A stretch of 64,000 nt of DNA from Deinococcus malanensis (GCF_014647655.1 NZ_BMPP01000003.1:1-64000); one strand, 5' to 3'. Positions 25,422 through 39,937 are shown, numbered from the stretch's first letter. Numbers and translations: made by a program. The notes: a model not told the origin generated them from the sequence alone.

Positions 25422-26921
25422 ATGAGTCGGTTCATCCTTGCGCTCGACCAGGGCACCACCAGCAGCCGCGCGATCGTATTCGATCAGGAAGGCAGCGTCT
25501 GCCGCGTGGCCCAGAAGGAATTCCGCCAGTTCTTCCCCCGGCCGGGCTGGGTCGAGCACGATCCGCAGGAGATCTGGAGCACACAGATCGGTGTGGCGCA
25601 GGAAGCCATCTCAGGCGCAGGTCTGAAAGCCAGCGACATCGCGGCCATTGGAATCACCAATCAGCGCGAGACGGTGGTGGTGTGGGACCGCGTCACCGGT
25701 CAGCCGGTTCACCCTGCCATCGTGTGGCAGGACCGCCGCACCGCGGCCTTCTGTGATCAGCTCAGGGAGCAGGGGCACGCTGAAAGTTTTCAGCACAAGA
25801 CCGGCCTGCTGATCGACGCCTATTTCAGCGGCACCAAGCTGAAGTGGATTCTGGACCATGTCGAGGGTTCCCGCGAGCGGGCTGTGAGAGGCGAACTGGC
25901 CTTCGGCACGGTCGACTCGTGGCTGATCTACAACCTGACGGGGGGCGAACTGCATGTCACCGACTCCACCAATGCCTGCCGGACCCTGCTGTACGACATT
26001 CACACCGGCGAGTGGGACGACGAGCTGCTGCGGGTGCTGGATATCCCGCGCGAGGTGCTGCCACGGGTATGCAGCAGCAGTGAGGTGTACGGCGAGACCG
26101 CCGAGGGGCTGCTGGGGGCGCGCATCAGGATTGCGGGGATCGCCGGGGATCAGCAGGCGGCCACTTTTGGACAGGCCTGCCTGGAGCGCGGCATGGCCAA
26201 GAACACCTACGGAACCGGCTGCTTCATGCTGATGAACACTGACCAGGAAGCCGTGCCCAGCCGGAACCAGCTCCTGACCACGGTGGCTTGGCAGCTCGGT
26301 GGGGCGCGGACCTATGCTCTGGAAGGCAGCGTGTTCGTGGCAGGGGCAGTGGTGCAGTGGCTCAGAGACGGCCTGGGGATCATCCGCGACAGCAGTGAGG
26401 TCGAGGCCCTGGCCACCAGTGTCGACAGCAGCGAGGGCGTGTTTCTGGTGCCGGCCTTCGTGGGACTGGGGGCGCCCTACTGGGACAGCTACGCCCGGGG
26501 CACCATGGTCGGATTGACCCGGGGCACCACCAGCGCGCACATCGCGCGTGCGGCCCTGGAAAGCATCGCCTTTCAGTCAGCCGAACTGCTCGAAGCCATG
26601 GGGCAGGACAGCGGAGCACCCCTGAAGGAACTGCGCGTGGACGGTGGCGCCAGCCGCAACAACCTGATGATGCAGTTCCAGGCTGACCTCCTGGGTGTGC
26701 CGGTCGTGCGGCCCAGAGTAACCGAAACGACCGCCCTGGGGGCCGCCTACCTCGCCGGGCTGGCCGTGGGCTTCTGGCAGAGTACCGGGGAGATTACCCG
26801 CCTGTGGCAGGTAGACCGGATCTTCGAGCCCCAGATGGCCGAAGACGAGCGCACCCGTCGCCTGACCCAGTGGCGCAGGGCCGTGCAGCGCAGCCGAGAG
26901 TGGGAGCAGCCGGAAGGCTAA
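25422..26921 (+). CDS. glpK: Glycerol kinase
   Basis: This 499-residue FGGY kinase phosphorylates glycerol to sn-glycerol-3-phosphate. It has [18 protein letters not shown], the substrate segment [30 protein letters not shown], and [29 protein letters not shown], all diagnostic and at normal length (about 500). The frame is open to 25350, but ATG 25422 has AGGAGG 7 nt upstream and starts the conserved N-terminus. glpD follows after 135 nt with its own operators. Confidence 0.96.
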   Translation: MSRFILALDQGTTSSRAIVFDQEGSVCRVAQKEFRQFFPRPGWVEHDPQEIWSTQIGVAQEAISGAGLKASDIAAIGITNQRETVVVWDRVTGQPVHPAIVWQDRRTAAFCDQLREQGHAESFQHKTGLLIDAYFSGTKLKWILDHVEGSRERAVRGELAFGTVDSWLIYNLTGGELHVTDSTNACRTLLYDIHTGEWDDELLRVLDIPREVLPRVCSSSEVYGETAEGLLGARIRIAGIAGDQQAATFGQACLERGMAKNTYGTGCFMLMNTDQEAVPSRNQLLTTVAWQLGGARTYALEGSVFVAGAVVQWLRDGLGIIRDSSEVEALATSVDSSEGVFLVPAFVGLGAPYWDSYARGTMVGLTRGTTSAHIARAALESIAFQSAELLEAMGQDSGAPLKELRVDGGASRNNLMMQFQADLLGVPVVRPRVTETTALGAAYLAGLAVGFWQSTGEITRLWQVDRIFEPQMAEDERTRRLTQWRRAVQRSREWEQPEG

Positions 26922-26981
26922 GGTTCCTGCGGCCCAGGCTGATCTCCAGCAGTGAGCCAGCCTATCCATCTCTCTTTTCAT

Positions 26982-27018
26982 TTGAACATATGTTCTACTA
27001 TGATGAACATGTGTTCCA
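26982..27018. promoter_or_regulatory. Two operator boxes before glpD
   Basis: TTGAACATATGTTCTA (26982-26997) and ATGAACATGTGTTCCA (27003-27018) repeat the palindrome found at the glpK promoter and are again offset by exactly 21 bp. They mark glpD as a member of the same regulon with its own promoter. Confidence 0.75.
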
Positions 27019-27056
27019 TGGCGTTCGCCTTCGTTCTCTAACCCAAAGGACCCGAC

Positions 27057-28613
<1,557 letters not shown>

Positions 28614-28762
28614 GGCCAGGGGGGTCAGCGTTTCTCCGGCCACCGGCTGGGCCGGCAGCCTGAACAACAGTTTCTCCAGGCAGAATTTCCGAGCAACTCT
28701 CAGGTCTACATAAATATCTCCCTGCCGTTTCAAACGTGACACGCGCACTAAACTGCCGGGCA

Positions 28763-29821
28763 ATGAAAGCCATTATTCCTGCCGCGGGTCTGGGAACCCG
28801 GCTTCGACCCCTGACATTCACGCGTCCCAAACCTGTTCTGCCTGTGGCCGGCCAACCTATCATCCGCCTGGCCATCAACACGCTGGTCGAGGCAGGAATC
28901 CGCGACATCGGAGTGGTTGTCTCTGACATCACCCGTGAAGAAATTCAGAGCTGCCTTGGCCAGATCGAGGGCGTCCAGGTCACCCTGATCAACCAGCATG
29001 AACAGCTTGGCCTCGGTCATGCGGTTCTGACCGCCCGCAGCTGGGTGGGGCAGGACGACTTCTGCGTGTACCTGGGCGACAATCTGTTCGAGCACGGGGC
29101 CGCGCCGTTCGTGCAGCAATTCCAGCAGGAGCGGCCAGAGGCGCTGATCGCGCTGGTTGAGGTCGACAATCCTACGGCATTCGGTGTGGCGGAACTGGAT
29201 GGCGAGCAGATTACCCGGCTGGTGGAGAAGCCGAAAAACCCGCCGAGCAACCTCGCTGTGGCCGGACTGTACTGCTTTACCCCCGCCATTTTTGAGGTGC
29301 TCGACGGCATGCCCCCGTCCGCGCGCGGCGAGTACGAAATCACTGACGGTATCCAGGGCCTGATCGAGCGCGGCGCCAGGGTCTTGGGGCGGCGGGTCGA
29401 GGGCTGGTGGAAGGACACCGGGCGGCCCGACGACCTGCTGGATGCCAACCGGCTGCTGCTCGAAAAGATCGAGGCCGACGTACAGGGCGCCGTCGAGGAC
29501 TCGCAGATCACTGGCCGCGTGGTGATACCGGCCTCGGCCACCGTGCTGCGCAGCAAGATTGTCGGACCAGTGCTGCTGGGTGAGAACGTGTGGGTAGAGG
29601 ACGCCTACATTGGTCCCTTTACCAGCGTGGGCGCCGACAGCGTGGTGCGTCAGGCCGAAATCGAGTACAGCTCGGTAGACACCGGAGCCCTGATCGAGAA
29701 GGTGGATATCCGGCTTCAGGACTGTCTGATCGGCGTGAAGGCCCAGGTGTGCGGCGGACAGCGCCGGCCCAGGGCCCTGAAGCTGACCATCAGCGACGCC
29801 AGCGTGATTGAACTGGCCTGA
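28763..29821 (+). CDS. Sugar-1-phosphate nucleotidylyltransferase (long RmlA type)
   Basis: This 352-residue enzyme of the glucose-1-phosphate thymidylyltransferase type has the pyrophosphorylase signature [31 protein letters not shown] and the [10 protein letters not shown] metal site. It also has [19 protein letters not shown] and a C-terminal left-handed beta-helix ([27 protein letters not shown]), as in StrD and archaeal long forms. It probably makes dTDP-glucose or UDP-glucose for glycan synthesis. The frame is open to 28736; ATG 28763 has TAAACT 8 nt upstream and no SD, so a leaderless start is likely. It could supply the reductase half of the GH1/RmlD fusion. Confidence 0.88.
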   Translation: MKAIIPAAGLGTRLRPLTFTRPKPVLPVAGQPIIRLAINTLVEAGIRDIGVVVSDITREEIQSCLGQIEGVQVTLINQHEQLGLGHAVLTARSWVGQDDFCVYLGDNLFEHGAAPFVQQFQQERPEALIALVEVDNPTAFGVAELDGEQITRLVEKPKNPPSNLAVAGLYCFTPAIFEVLDGMPPSARGEYEITDGIQGLIERGARVLGRRVEGWWKDTGRPDDLLDANRLLLEKIEADVQGAVEDSQITGRVVIPASATVLRSKIVGPVLLGENVWVEDAYIGPFTSVGADSVVRQAEIEYSSVDTGALIEKVDIRLQDCLIGVKAQVCGGQRRPRALKLTISDASVIELA

Positions 29822-29862
29822 GGGGGGGCTGTGGCCAGTTGGTGGCCCGCTCACGCCGCGTG

Positions 29863-30366
29863 TTACTGAACCGGCTCGATGTCCGAGAGCGACGTGGAGT
29901 TCGCCGTGATGCGCTGCTGCTGGAGCCGGCTCAGCTCCTGGGCGTCCACGGCGTTCTGGGCCATGATGATGGTCTGACACAGCAGCATCAGTGAAGCGGC
30001 CACACTGCCGGGCAGGGTCCGGGCTCCATGGTCACGGACGATGGTGCCGGCGTGGCCGTCGGTCAGGATCATCACGTCTGGCCCGACCAGCAATCCGGCC
30101 GGGTCCGGCGCTGGCCAGACGCGTGCCCGGCAGGCCATCAGTTCAGAACGCCATTCGGCTGGACTGGGCGGCGGCGCCGCGTGACTTGGTGTGGGCGCCA
30201 GACTGTTCTGGACCTCCTGGATCAGCTGCTGAACCTGGGCACCCTGCTCTGGGCCCAGTTGGGTCAGGCGCTGAATCAGGCGGTCACGGTCACCGACTCC
30301 CTCCTGCCATTCGATCAGCAGGTCCAGCAGGGAGGGGCCCGTTCCTGACGGGAAGGCATCGCTCAT
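29863..30366 (-). CDS. Hypothetical protein
   Basis: This 167-residue protein has no recognised domain. The first 60 residues look helical (SLLDLLIEWQEGV..DRLIQRLTQLGPEQ), followed by a Pro/Ala linker. A C-terminal part contains GPDVMILTDGHAGTIVRDHG and a helix with AASLMLLCQTIIMAQNAVDAQELSRLQQQ. It is cytoplasmic by composition. Start is ATG 30366, chosen because TACAGT lies 6 nt upstream (leaderless style); the frame is open to 30396. It is convergent with the RmlA-type gene and lies downstream of another unknown gene on the same strand. Confidence 0.6.
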   Translation of the reverse strand: MSDAFPSGTGPSLLDLLIEWQEGVGDRDRLIQRLTQLGPEQGAQVQQLIQEVQNSLAPTPSHAAPPPSPAEWRSELMACRARVWPAPDPAGLLVGPDVMILTDGHAGTIVRDHGARTLPGSVAASLMLLCQTIIMAQNAVDAQELSRLQQQRITANSTSLSDIEPVQ

Positions 30367-30417
30367 GCGGCTACTGTACGCCCCTGGCATGAACATTGTC
30401 CGGGGGCTAAAGAATTC

Positions 30418-31029
30418 TTAGCCGACCACACGTCTGGGTTCATCCCAGACCGCTGCCATGCGGGTTGCCCCGACTGGAAGCGCACTGACCGGCATCACCG
30501 GCAACTGGCTGCCCACCCGGACCAGGGCGTCACATTCACGGGTCCAGCGGGCCTGGGCGTCGGAAACGCGGGCGCGCAGGCGGGGCCGGGTCAGCACCCC
30601 CAGGGCACCCTGGGCGCCCTGGAGGGCGCTGAAGGCCGCGACCACGTCATCGGCCGCCTCCGCCAGGGTCCAGGTAGCGCGGCGCAGATCGGCCACCGCC
30701 GAGGGGCGGATCTCGAACAGCTGACCGGTATGGGCGTAGCCGGCGATGTCCAGTGGCTCGGTACCGAGTTCGCGCTGCATCAGGGACTTGAGGTGCAACA
30801 CATGGCGCACGTCGGATGATGTGGAGATGGCACTGCCTGCCGACCGCACCGAGGTGCCGATCAGGGCGACCACCCTCGGGGTCAGGCCGCCGACCACCAT
30901 GATGCGCAGCCGGGGCAGGCGCAGCTGCCAGCTTTCCAGCACCGTCAGGGCCTGTCCGGCCCGGTAGACCGGATCGCTCTCGGCACCAAGCACATCGGCC
31001 AGGGTCTGCCCGGCGGCTCCAACTCTCAT
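30418..31029 (-). CDS. Hypothetical protein
   Basis: This 203-residue protein has no family I recognise. It has a central stretch, LRIMVVGGLTPRVVALIGTS, that could be a buried strand and turn. A helical second half (RRATWTLAEAADDVVAAFSALQ, LRARVSDAQARWTRECDALV) resembles a four-helix or coiled arrangement. No signal peptide. ATG 31029 is preceded by TATGAC at 6 nt, a leaderless arrangement, with no SD. It may be transcribed with the hypothetical gene 51 nt downstream. Confidence 0.6.
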   Translation of the reverse strand: MRVGAAGQTLADVLGAESDPVYRAGQALTVLESWQLRLPRLRIMVVGGLTPRVVALIGTSVRSAGSAISTSSDVRHVLHLKSLMQRELGTEPLDIAGYAHTGQLFEIRPSAVADLRRATWTLAEAADDVVAAFSALQGAQGALGVLTRPRLRARVSDAQARWTRECDALVRVGSQLPVMPVSALPVGATRMAAVWDEPRRVVG

Positions 31030-31091
31030 GAGATAGTCATACCGTCCGGGCAGAACATGAGTCTATATAAAACGTCTCATTAAAGCCAGGC

Positions 31092-32372
31092 TCAGCGTGC
31101 CATGCGCAGGTCAGTCACTCGCCGGAGTTTGCCACCCTCGCTGCGGGGCAGGCTGCCTGGCGCGCACAACTCGCAGGAGATGCTGACTCCCACCTGTACC
31201 TTGACCAGCCGCACGATCTCCTGGCGCAGGGCCGGCGCATCGTCGCTGGCCTCGACCTGAAGGTGCAGTTCGTCCATCAGGCCGCTGCGCGACACGGTGA
31301 CGTGATAGTGCGGGCTCGTCTGGCCCAGGCTGGCCAGCACCGCTTCAAGCTGGGTCGGATACACGTTGACCCCGCGCAGGATGATCAGGTCATCGCTGCG
31401 GCCCCGGATCAGGTCCATCCGGCGCATGGTGCGCCCGGTGGTTCCCTGGTCTGGAATCAAGCGGGTGATATCCCCGGTCCAGTAGCGCAGGATCGGCATT
31501 GCGCTGCGGGACATGCTGCTCAGGACCAGCACTCCCCATTCGCCGTCGGGCAAAGCGGCCCCCGTCTGGGGGTCCACGATCTCGGGATAGAAGTGGTCTT
31601 CCCAGACGTAGCTGCCTTGCTGCTCGTCGGCGTCCTCGTTGCTAACCCCAGGCCCGATGATCTCGGAGAGACCATAGATGTTGGTGGCCCGGACTCCCAG
31701 ACGTGCCTGGACCTCCTGGCGGGTCTTTTCGGCCCATGGTTCGGCACCCAGAACGGCGTAGCGCAGGCTGATGTCATCCGGGCCCAGACCCTGGCGGGCC
31801 AGGGCGTCGGCCAGCACCAGGGCGTAGCTGGGTGTGCAGGCAATGACCTCAGGCTGCAGGTCCAGAATCAGGCCGACCTGCCGCTCGGTGCCACCGCCCG
31901 ACACCGGCACGGTGCACAGGCCCAGGCGCCGGGCACCTCCATGGGTTCCGAGCCCGCCCGTAAACAGCCCGTAGCCGTAGGCGTTGTGAAACACCATACC
32001 GGGGCGCGCGCCGGCGGCGTACAGGCTGCGCGCCACCACTTCCTCGAAGACATTCACGTCGTGCTCGTCGTAGGCGACCACGGTGGGCTTGCCACTGGTC
32101 CCGCTGCTGGCATGGATCCGGCGCAGCTCAGTCCGGGGCACCGCACTCAGGCCCAGCGGATAATTGTCGCGCAGGTCAGCCTTGCGGGTGAACGGAAAAC
32201 GCTGCAGGTCATCCAGCGTGCGCAGGTCAGCAGGCGTGACGCCCGCCTCGGTAAATTTCGTGCGGTACGCCGGGACGTTCTCATACTGGCGAGCCAGCAT
32301 GGTCTGCAGCTGCTGCAGCTGCAGGGCACGCAGTTCGGGAACAGGCATGGCTTCGCGGTCGGGTTGGAACAT
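31092..32372 (-). CDS. paaK: Phenylacetate-CoA ligase
   Basis: This 426-residue adenylate-forming ligase activates phenylacetate (or a related aryl acid) to its CoA thioester using ATP. It shows IHASSGTSGKPTVVAYDEHD (AMP/phosphate loop), NAYGYGLFTGGLGTHGGA, NIYGLSEIIGPGVS and GRSDDLIILRGVNVYPTQLE, the PaaK set, at normal length. GGAGG lies 7 nt before ATG 32372. No other paa gene (epoxidase, ring-opening) is in this window. It is divergent from a Liv-type importer, which may bring in the aromatic acid. Confidence 0.92.
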   Translation of the reverse strand: MFQPDREAMPVPELRALQLQQLQTMLARQYENVPAYRTKFTEAGVTPADLRTLDDLQRFPFTRKADLRDNYPLGLSAVPRTELRRIHASSGTSGKPTVVAYDEHDVNVFEEVVARSLYAAGARPGMVFHNAYGYGLFTGGLGTHGGARRLGLCTVPVSGGGTERQVGLILDLQPEVIACTPSYALVLADALARQGLGPDDISLRYAVLGAEPWAEKTRQEVQARLGVRATNIYGLSEIIGPGVSNEDADEQQGSYVWEDHFYPEIVDPQTGAALPDGEWGVLVLSSMSRSAMPILRYWTGDITRLIPDQGTTGRTMRRMDLIRGRSDDLIILRGVNVYPTQLEAVLASLGQTSPHYHVTVSRSGLMDELHLQVEASDDAPALRQEIVRLVKVQVGVSISCELCAPGSLPRSEGGKLRRVTDLRMAR

Positions 32373-32482
32373 GAGTAACCTCCATCACAACAGAACACCG
32401 GCGCTGACGGCCGGCAGACACGGGAGTAGTGGTGCCAGTCTAGCCTCCAGCCTGCGCGCGGCCAGAACGCTGCCGCTGCGGC

Positions 32483-32511
32483 TTGCCGGGGTCCGGCGGC
32501 TCCGATATGGT
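32483..32511 (+). promoter_or_regulatory. Promoter of the Liv-type operon
   Basis: TTGCCG (32483-32488) and TATGGT (32506-32511) lie 17 bp apart. The -10 ends 7 nt before ATG 32519, predicting a transcript that starts at or next to that ATG. Confidence 0.55.
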
Positions 32512-32518
32512 GCGGGCA

Positions 32519-32581
32519 ATGAACAACCAAGAGTGGGATGGGGGCCAGCAGGCGGCCGGGCGGGTATCTGAAAATGTTTGA
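32519..32581 (+). CDS. 20-codon leaderless leader ORF before the permease
   Basis: The ATG sits at the predicted transcription start. The product begins [11 protein letters not shown] and the TGA at 32579-32581 overlaps the permease ATG at 32574. No SD precedes that permease start. Leaderless short ORFs leading into the first gene are known from Deinococcus transcriptomes, and this fits that pattern. Confidence 0.5.
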   Translation: MNNQEWDGGQQAAGRVSENV

Positions 32582-33613
32582 TCCGGCAATATTTCCAGTC
32601 CTGGCGGCCGATGGCCTGACCAATGGCGCCGTGTACGCGCTGCTGGCCCTGGCGCTGGTGCTGGTCTTTGCGGTGACCCGGATCATTTTCATCCCCCAGG
32701 GCGAGTTCGTGGTGTTCGGCACCCTGACCCTGGCCGCGTTGCAGCTCGGCAAAACTCCCGGCACGCTGTGGCTGCTGCTGGGGGCACTGGCGGTCGCGGC
32801 CGTCATGGAAGCGGCCTCGCTGGCCCGGCGGGGACAGGCCGGGCGGGGAGGCCTGATCCTGGGCAGCGCTGCAGCGCTCGGCCTGGGCGTGTGGGCACTG
32901 ACCGGCTGGCTCGCACCTCTGAAACCACCCCTGTGGTCGCAGGTGCTGCTGACGCTGGCTCTGGTCGCTCCGCTGGGGCCGCTGCTGTACCGCACGGTGT
33001 ACCAGCCGCTGCAGAACGCGACGGTGCTGGTGCTGCTGATTGCCTCGGTGGCGCTGCATCTGCTGATGACCGGGCTCGCCCTGCTGTTTTTCGGTCCCGA
33101 GGGCTCCCGCACGCCCGCATTCGTGGAGGGCAACCTGAGCCTGGGGCAGGTGACTCTGAGCCGCCAGAGCCTGCTGGTCATCTTTGTCTCGGCCCTGCTG
33201 ATGCTGAGCCTGGCACAATTCTTCAATCACACCATGGCCGGCAAGGCGCTGCGGGCCACTGCCGTCAACCGGCTGGGCGCCCGGCTGGTGGGCATCAGCC
33301 CCTCGGCGGCCGGCATGCTGACGTTCACTCTGGCGGCCCTGATCGGGGCGCTCGGCGGAATGCTGATCGGGCCATCGGTGGCCATGACGTATGACAGCGG
33401 CTTCCTGATTGGGCTCAAGGGCTTTATCGGGGCGATCATCGGCGGTCTGGTCAGTTACCCGCTGGCCGCGGCCGGCGCCATTCTGGTGGGCCTGATCGAG
33501 AGCTTCGCGTCGTTCAGTCTGTCGGCCTGGAAGGAAGTCATCGTGTTCACCCTGATCCTGCCGGTGCTGCTATGGCGAAGTGTAACGACCCGCCATATTC
33601 CCGAGGACGAGGA

Positions 33614-33617
<4 letters not shown>
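32574..33617 (+). CDS. livH: Branched-chain-amino-acid-type ABC permease (LivH)
   Basis: This 347-residue permease has about eight hydrophobic helices. Family marks are [36 protein letters not shown] at the N-terminus and [20 protein letters not shown], the ATPase-contact EAA loop. It is longer than E. coli LivH (308). The frame is open to 32538, but ATG 32574 begins the conserved part and overlaps the leader ORF. It overlaps the next gene by ATGA. Substrate may be an amino acid or an aryl acid, given divergent paaK. Confidence 0.85.
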
Positions 33618-36114
<2,497 letters not shown>

Positions 36115-36151
36115 ACGCCCCGTGTCCCGCAGCAATCGGGGCCACAAAAAA

Positions 36152-36174
36152 AGGAGGGGCGAGTCGCCCCTCCT
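36152..36174. terminator. Bidirectional terminator between livF and livK
   Basis: A perfect hairpin (AGGAGGGGCGA, complement TCGCCCCTCCT) is preceded by AAAAAAA on the plus strand, which acts as the U-run for the minus-strand livK transcript. The two genes converge here. Confidence 0.85.
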
Positions 36175-36188
36175 GTTGTGCCGCACCG

Positions 36189-37328
36189 TTACTTCAGCAG
36201 TTTCCAGGTCCCATTCACGACCTGCACCATCACGCGGCTGCGGGCATCGAGACCCAGGTGATCGGTGGCACTCAGGTTAAAGATGCCGTGTGCCCCGATC
36301 ACATTGCGGCTGCTTTCGAGGGCGGTCCGCAGCGCCTCACGGAAGGCGGCGGTGCCGGGCTTGGCCTTCTTGAGGGCCACAGGAAGTGCTTTCTGCATCA
36401 GCAGCCCGGCATCCCACATATGCGCCCCGAAGGTGCTGACGCTGTCCTTGCCGTACTTGGCTTCGTACAGGTTCATGTAGGCCAGTCCGACCCGGCGGGT
36501 GGGGTTGGTACTGGGCAGCTGATCGGCCACCAGGACCGGGCCGGCCGGCAGGATGGCGCCCTCGACATCCTTGCCCCCGACACGCAGGAAGTCGGCGTTG
36601 GCCACCCCGTGGGTCTGGTAGATCTTGCCGGTATAGCCGCGGTCATTCAGGGTCTTCTGAGGCAGCACGGCCGGTACCCCGGACGCCCCGATCAGAATCG
36701 CGTCGGGCCGGGCCGCCGAGAGCTTGAGAATCTGGCCGGTGACGCTGGTGTCGCTGCGGCCATAGCGTTCCTCGGCAATCACCTTGATGCCGCGCGCCGC
36801 CGCATTGCGTTTGAGTTCGGTGGCCCAGCCTTCTCCGTAGGCGTCGTTGAAGCCGATGTAGCCCACGGTCCGGATTTTGTTCTGCACCATGTGCTGCACG
36901 ATCGCGGCGGCCATCAGGGCGTCGGTCTGGGGCGTCTTGAACACCCAGCTGCGCTTGGCGTCGACGGGCTTGATGATGCTCTCGGAGGCGGCCAGGCTGA
37001 TCATCGGCACCTTGGCTTCAGAAACAACGTCGATCATCGCCAGCGAGGCGGGTGTGGTCGTCGTTCCGATAATCAGGTCTACCTTGCCGTCCTGAATCAG
37101 CTTGCGGGCATTGGTGACGGCCGCGGTTGTGTCAGAAGCGTCGTCCAGAATGGTGTAGACGATCTTCTGCCCGGCGATGGTCTGCGGCAGCAGCGCGACC
37201 GTGTTCTTTTCGGGAATCCCCAGGCTGGCAGCGGGGCCGGTAGAGGAAACGATGACGCCGACGCGGACCTCGGCCAGGGCGAGTGACGTGGTGGCGAGCA
37301 GGGCGGTCAGGAGCAACCGGGTTTTCAT
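36189..37328 (-). CDS. livK: Liv-type periplasmic binding protein
   Basis: This 379-residue type I periplasmic binding protein has a Sec signal (MKTRLLLTALLATTSLALA). The Leu/Ile/Val-binding fold follows: VRVGVIVSSTGPAASLGIPEKNTV, then VDLIIGTTTTPASLAMIDV, VGYIGFNDAYGEGWATELK and YQTHGVANADFLRVGGKDVEG. GGAGG lies about 7 nt before ATG 37328. It is convergent with livHMGF, so it is regulated separately. Proteins of this branch often bind aromatic acids in soil bacteria; with paaK next door that is plausible but unproven. Confidence 0.88.
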   Translation of the reverse strand: MKTRLLLTALLATTSLALAEVRVGVIVSSTGPAASLGIPEKNTVALLPQTIAGQKIVYTILDDASDTTAAVTNARKLIQDGKVDLIIGTTTTPASLAMIDVVSEAKVPMISLAASESIIKPVDAKRSWVFKTPQTDALMAAAIVQHMVQNKIRTVGYIGFNDAYGEGWATELKRNAAARGIKVIAEERYGRSDTSVTGQILKLSAARPDAILIGASGVPAVLPQKTLNDRGYTGKIYQTHGVANADFLRVGGKDVEGAILPAGPVLVADQLPSTNPTRRVGLAYMNLYEAKYGKDSVSTFGAHMWDAGLLMQKALPVALKKAKPGTAAFREALRTALESSRNVIGAHGIFNLSATDHLGLDARSRVMVQVVNGTWKLLK

Positions 37329-37639
37329 AGAGGGCCTCCGTGCAAAAGCAGTGCGTTGTGGTTAATGGGATGCTAGCAGAGTGCGCCGCCCTCCTTCAGA
37401 AGCTGCTTCACGGTCGGTCCGGAAAGCAGGAGGTTAACTCGGCAGGGGGTCCCGGCGTAAAGCCTGCGTCTGGTCCTGAGCCAGGCATACGGAAGCGCAG
37501 TACGCCAGGCAGCAGGTGAACGTGGTCCACACAGAAGGGCAAACGCGACATGACCACAGGACCGCAATGCCGGACAACACAGGCGATTTCCAGAGAGGAC
37601 GCCGCGTCCGGTATGTACGCCCCTTCTGTGAACCCGCAG
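37329..37639. other. Intergenic stretch, about 310 bp
   Basis: It holds the livK promoter region and the end of the MFS gene on the other side. Short frames on both strands (for example 37516-37779) have no SD or domain. I see nothing else. Confidence 0.4.
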
Positions 37640-38832
37640 CTACCGGTGCCGGGGAAAGTCTCCAGAGGCTGGTCTACCCAGGCTGTTCATTGGCCCTGCG
37701 GAGGCCAGCAGCAGTACTGCTGCCATGCCCAGGGCAACCATCAGATTCAACGACGCCGTATACGCGGCGGTCACCGTGAACAGGAGGCCCACCCCCAGAG
37801 GCGTCAGGGCCTGCGCCCCGTTCACAGACCGGGCCATCCTGCCGTTGACGGACCCAAAGACCTGAGGGCCGTAAAAACTCAGCAGGACTTCAGTGCGGGC
37901 CAGCGTCAGCGCGCCACTCGCCATGCCGAACAGTGCAGCGGCAAGCACCGCCACCAGCTTGAATTCAGCCAGGTGAAACAGGAACGTTGCGAAGGACAAC
38001 TGGGCGATCAGAGCACCGGTCAGCGGCAGCGCACTCCACCTGGCCATCAGAGGCATGAACAGCATCCGGCCGGGGAGGGCAGCCAGACCCATCAGCGCGG
38101 CCAGTCCGGCCGCCTCAAGTGGAAGGTATCCTGACCCGAGCAGCAGCGGCACCAGTTGCAAGCCGACCCCGACAGTCACGATCCGCGCCAGGGTGAAGGC
38201 CATGGTGAGCCAGGGAAGCCGCCAGTCCGGCACAAAAGGGGAACTGACCGAGGACGCCCTGAACGAGTCAGGCAGGACCTTCCAGACCAGTGCCCCGATG
38301 ATCAGCAGCAGTGCCGACAAGCCCAGCAGGGTCGCCTGCCGGCCGAAGCTCTGGAGCAGAACCGTGGTCAGCGGCACGAAGACCGTGCTGGCCAGCCCTG
38401 CCACGAGGGTGATGGTCAGGCTGGCGCGGCGCCGTGCGGGCCCGCTGAGCTGGTGCGCCAGGACGGCAAAGACGGCCTCGTAGAAGGTCAGGCTCATCGC
38501 TAGGCCTGCCAGTAGCCACCCGGCCACAAACATCACGTACCCGGAGGAGACCGCCAGGACCATAAAGGCCGCCGCGCCCAGCACGGCCCCTGCAGTCAGC
38601 AGAACCCGCCCGCCATGTCGATCAAGGGTGCGTCCGACCCCGGGAGCCAGGACAGCCGTCACCACCAGCGCGAGGGTAAAGGCCAACCCTGTGTGGGTCC
38701 GGCTCCAGCCGAAAGCCTGTTCGGTCGCGACCGCCAGAAGGGGCTGGGCATAGTAGAGGGCGCCGTAACTGACCGTGCTGAGCAAAGCCAGCGTCCACAC
38801 CAGTGCTGGTGTGGACGCTGATGGTCGGAGCA

Positions 38833-38833
<1 letters not shown>
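37640..38833 (-). CDS. MFS transporter in the ars-like operon
   Basis: This 397-residue major facilitator has about twelve hydrophobic helices and the MFS loop GVGRTLDRHGGRVLLTAG (GxxxDRxGxR type). The frame is open to 38938, but I place the start at ATG 38833, which overlaps the previous gene's stop as TGATG and leaves a normal N-terminus. Third in the order arsR, small ORF, DUF6428-like, MFS, it probably exports an arsenical or organoarsenical, or another toxic product; the substrate is inferred from the operon alone. Confidence 0.8.
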
Positions 38834-39372
<539 letters not shown>

Positions 39373-39384
39373 AGCAGAGCTCCT

Positions 39385-39558
39385 TTAGCAGGTCGGGCAG
39401 GGTACCGAAGAAGAGGGAAGGGCCGGGAGTCGAAACAGGCGGCGCAGGTTCCAGCGCACGGGACCGCAGGCCTGCCGGGCAAGAGCCTCTTTCTGCGCTT
39501 CCTGGCGAAGCTGGTGGAGCCGGGCGAGGGAAGTTTCCATGAGCCAGAGGGTGTTCAT
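39385..39558 (-). CDS. 57-residue small protein in the ars-like operon
   Basis: ATG 39558 has AGGAGT 5 nt upstream, an excellent SD, inside a longer open frame that starts at 39753. The product has a basic amphipathic helix (LARLHQLRQEAQKEALARQ) and ends CPTC, a possible metal-binding dithiol. It sits between arsR (25 nt) and the DUF6428-like gene (12 nt). I do not recognise a family. Confidence 0.6.
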   Translation of the reverse strand: MNTLWLMETSLARLHQLRQEAQKEALARQACGPVRWNLRRLFRLPALPSSSVPCPTC

Positions 39559-39583
39559 ACGGACTCCTTTTGAAGCGTGCGGC

Positions 39584-39937
39584 CTACGAGGCCTGGGCCG
39601 GAGGACGGGCGCTGGCCGTGCAGCTGGGAGCCTGCGCCGCCTGGTTGGCCAGCCCGTCCAGGAGGGACCGGACGGTTCCGAGGCCCTGCAGGCTGAGGGT
39701 GTAATGGGTCCAGCGGCCCCGCTTCTCGGCAGTGACCAGCCCGGCATCAACAAGCAGCCGCATGTGGTGGCTCACAGTGGGCTGCGCGAGTCCCAGATGG
39801 TCGACCAGATCGCATGCGCAGACACTCTCGCCGTTCTGGCAGCAGCCTGGGGTCGCAGTGGCCAGAAAATGAAGGGCCTTGAGGCGATGAGGATCAGCCA
39901 GCGCCTTGAACACCTCTGCATTCGTATCGAAATCCAT
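39584..39937 (-). CDS. arsR: ArsR-family metalloregulator
   Basis: This 117-residue winged-helix repressor has EVFKALADPHRLKALHFLA, then GCCQNGESVCACDLVDHLGLAQPTVSHHMRLL, with cysteines in the recognition helix region (CAC and CC) that in ArsR bind As(III) or Sb(III). It lies at the head of a small operon. It is followed by a wing (VTAEKRGRWTHYTL). A large dyad precedes it. Confidence 0.88.
   Translation of the reverse strand: MDFDTNAEVFKALADPHRLKALHFLATATPGCCQNGESVCACDLVDHLGLAQPTVSHHMRLLVDAGLVTAEKRGRWTHYTLSLQGLGTVRSLLDGLANQAAQAPSCTASARPPAQAS

Noticed and set aside
28636..28655. Terminator hairpin after glpD
   Set aside because: CCGGCC/GGCCGG with an 8-nt loop is a short stem in GC-rich DNA and is not followed by a T-run. 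It could arise by chance.
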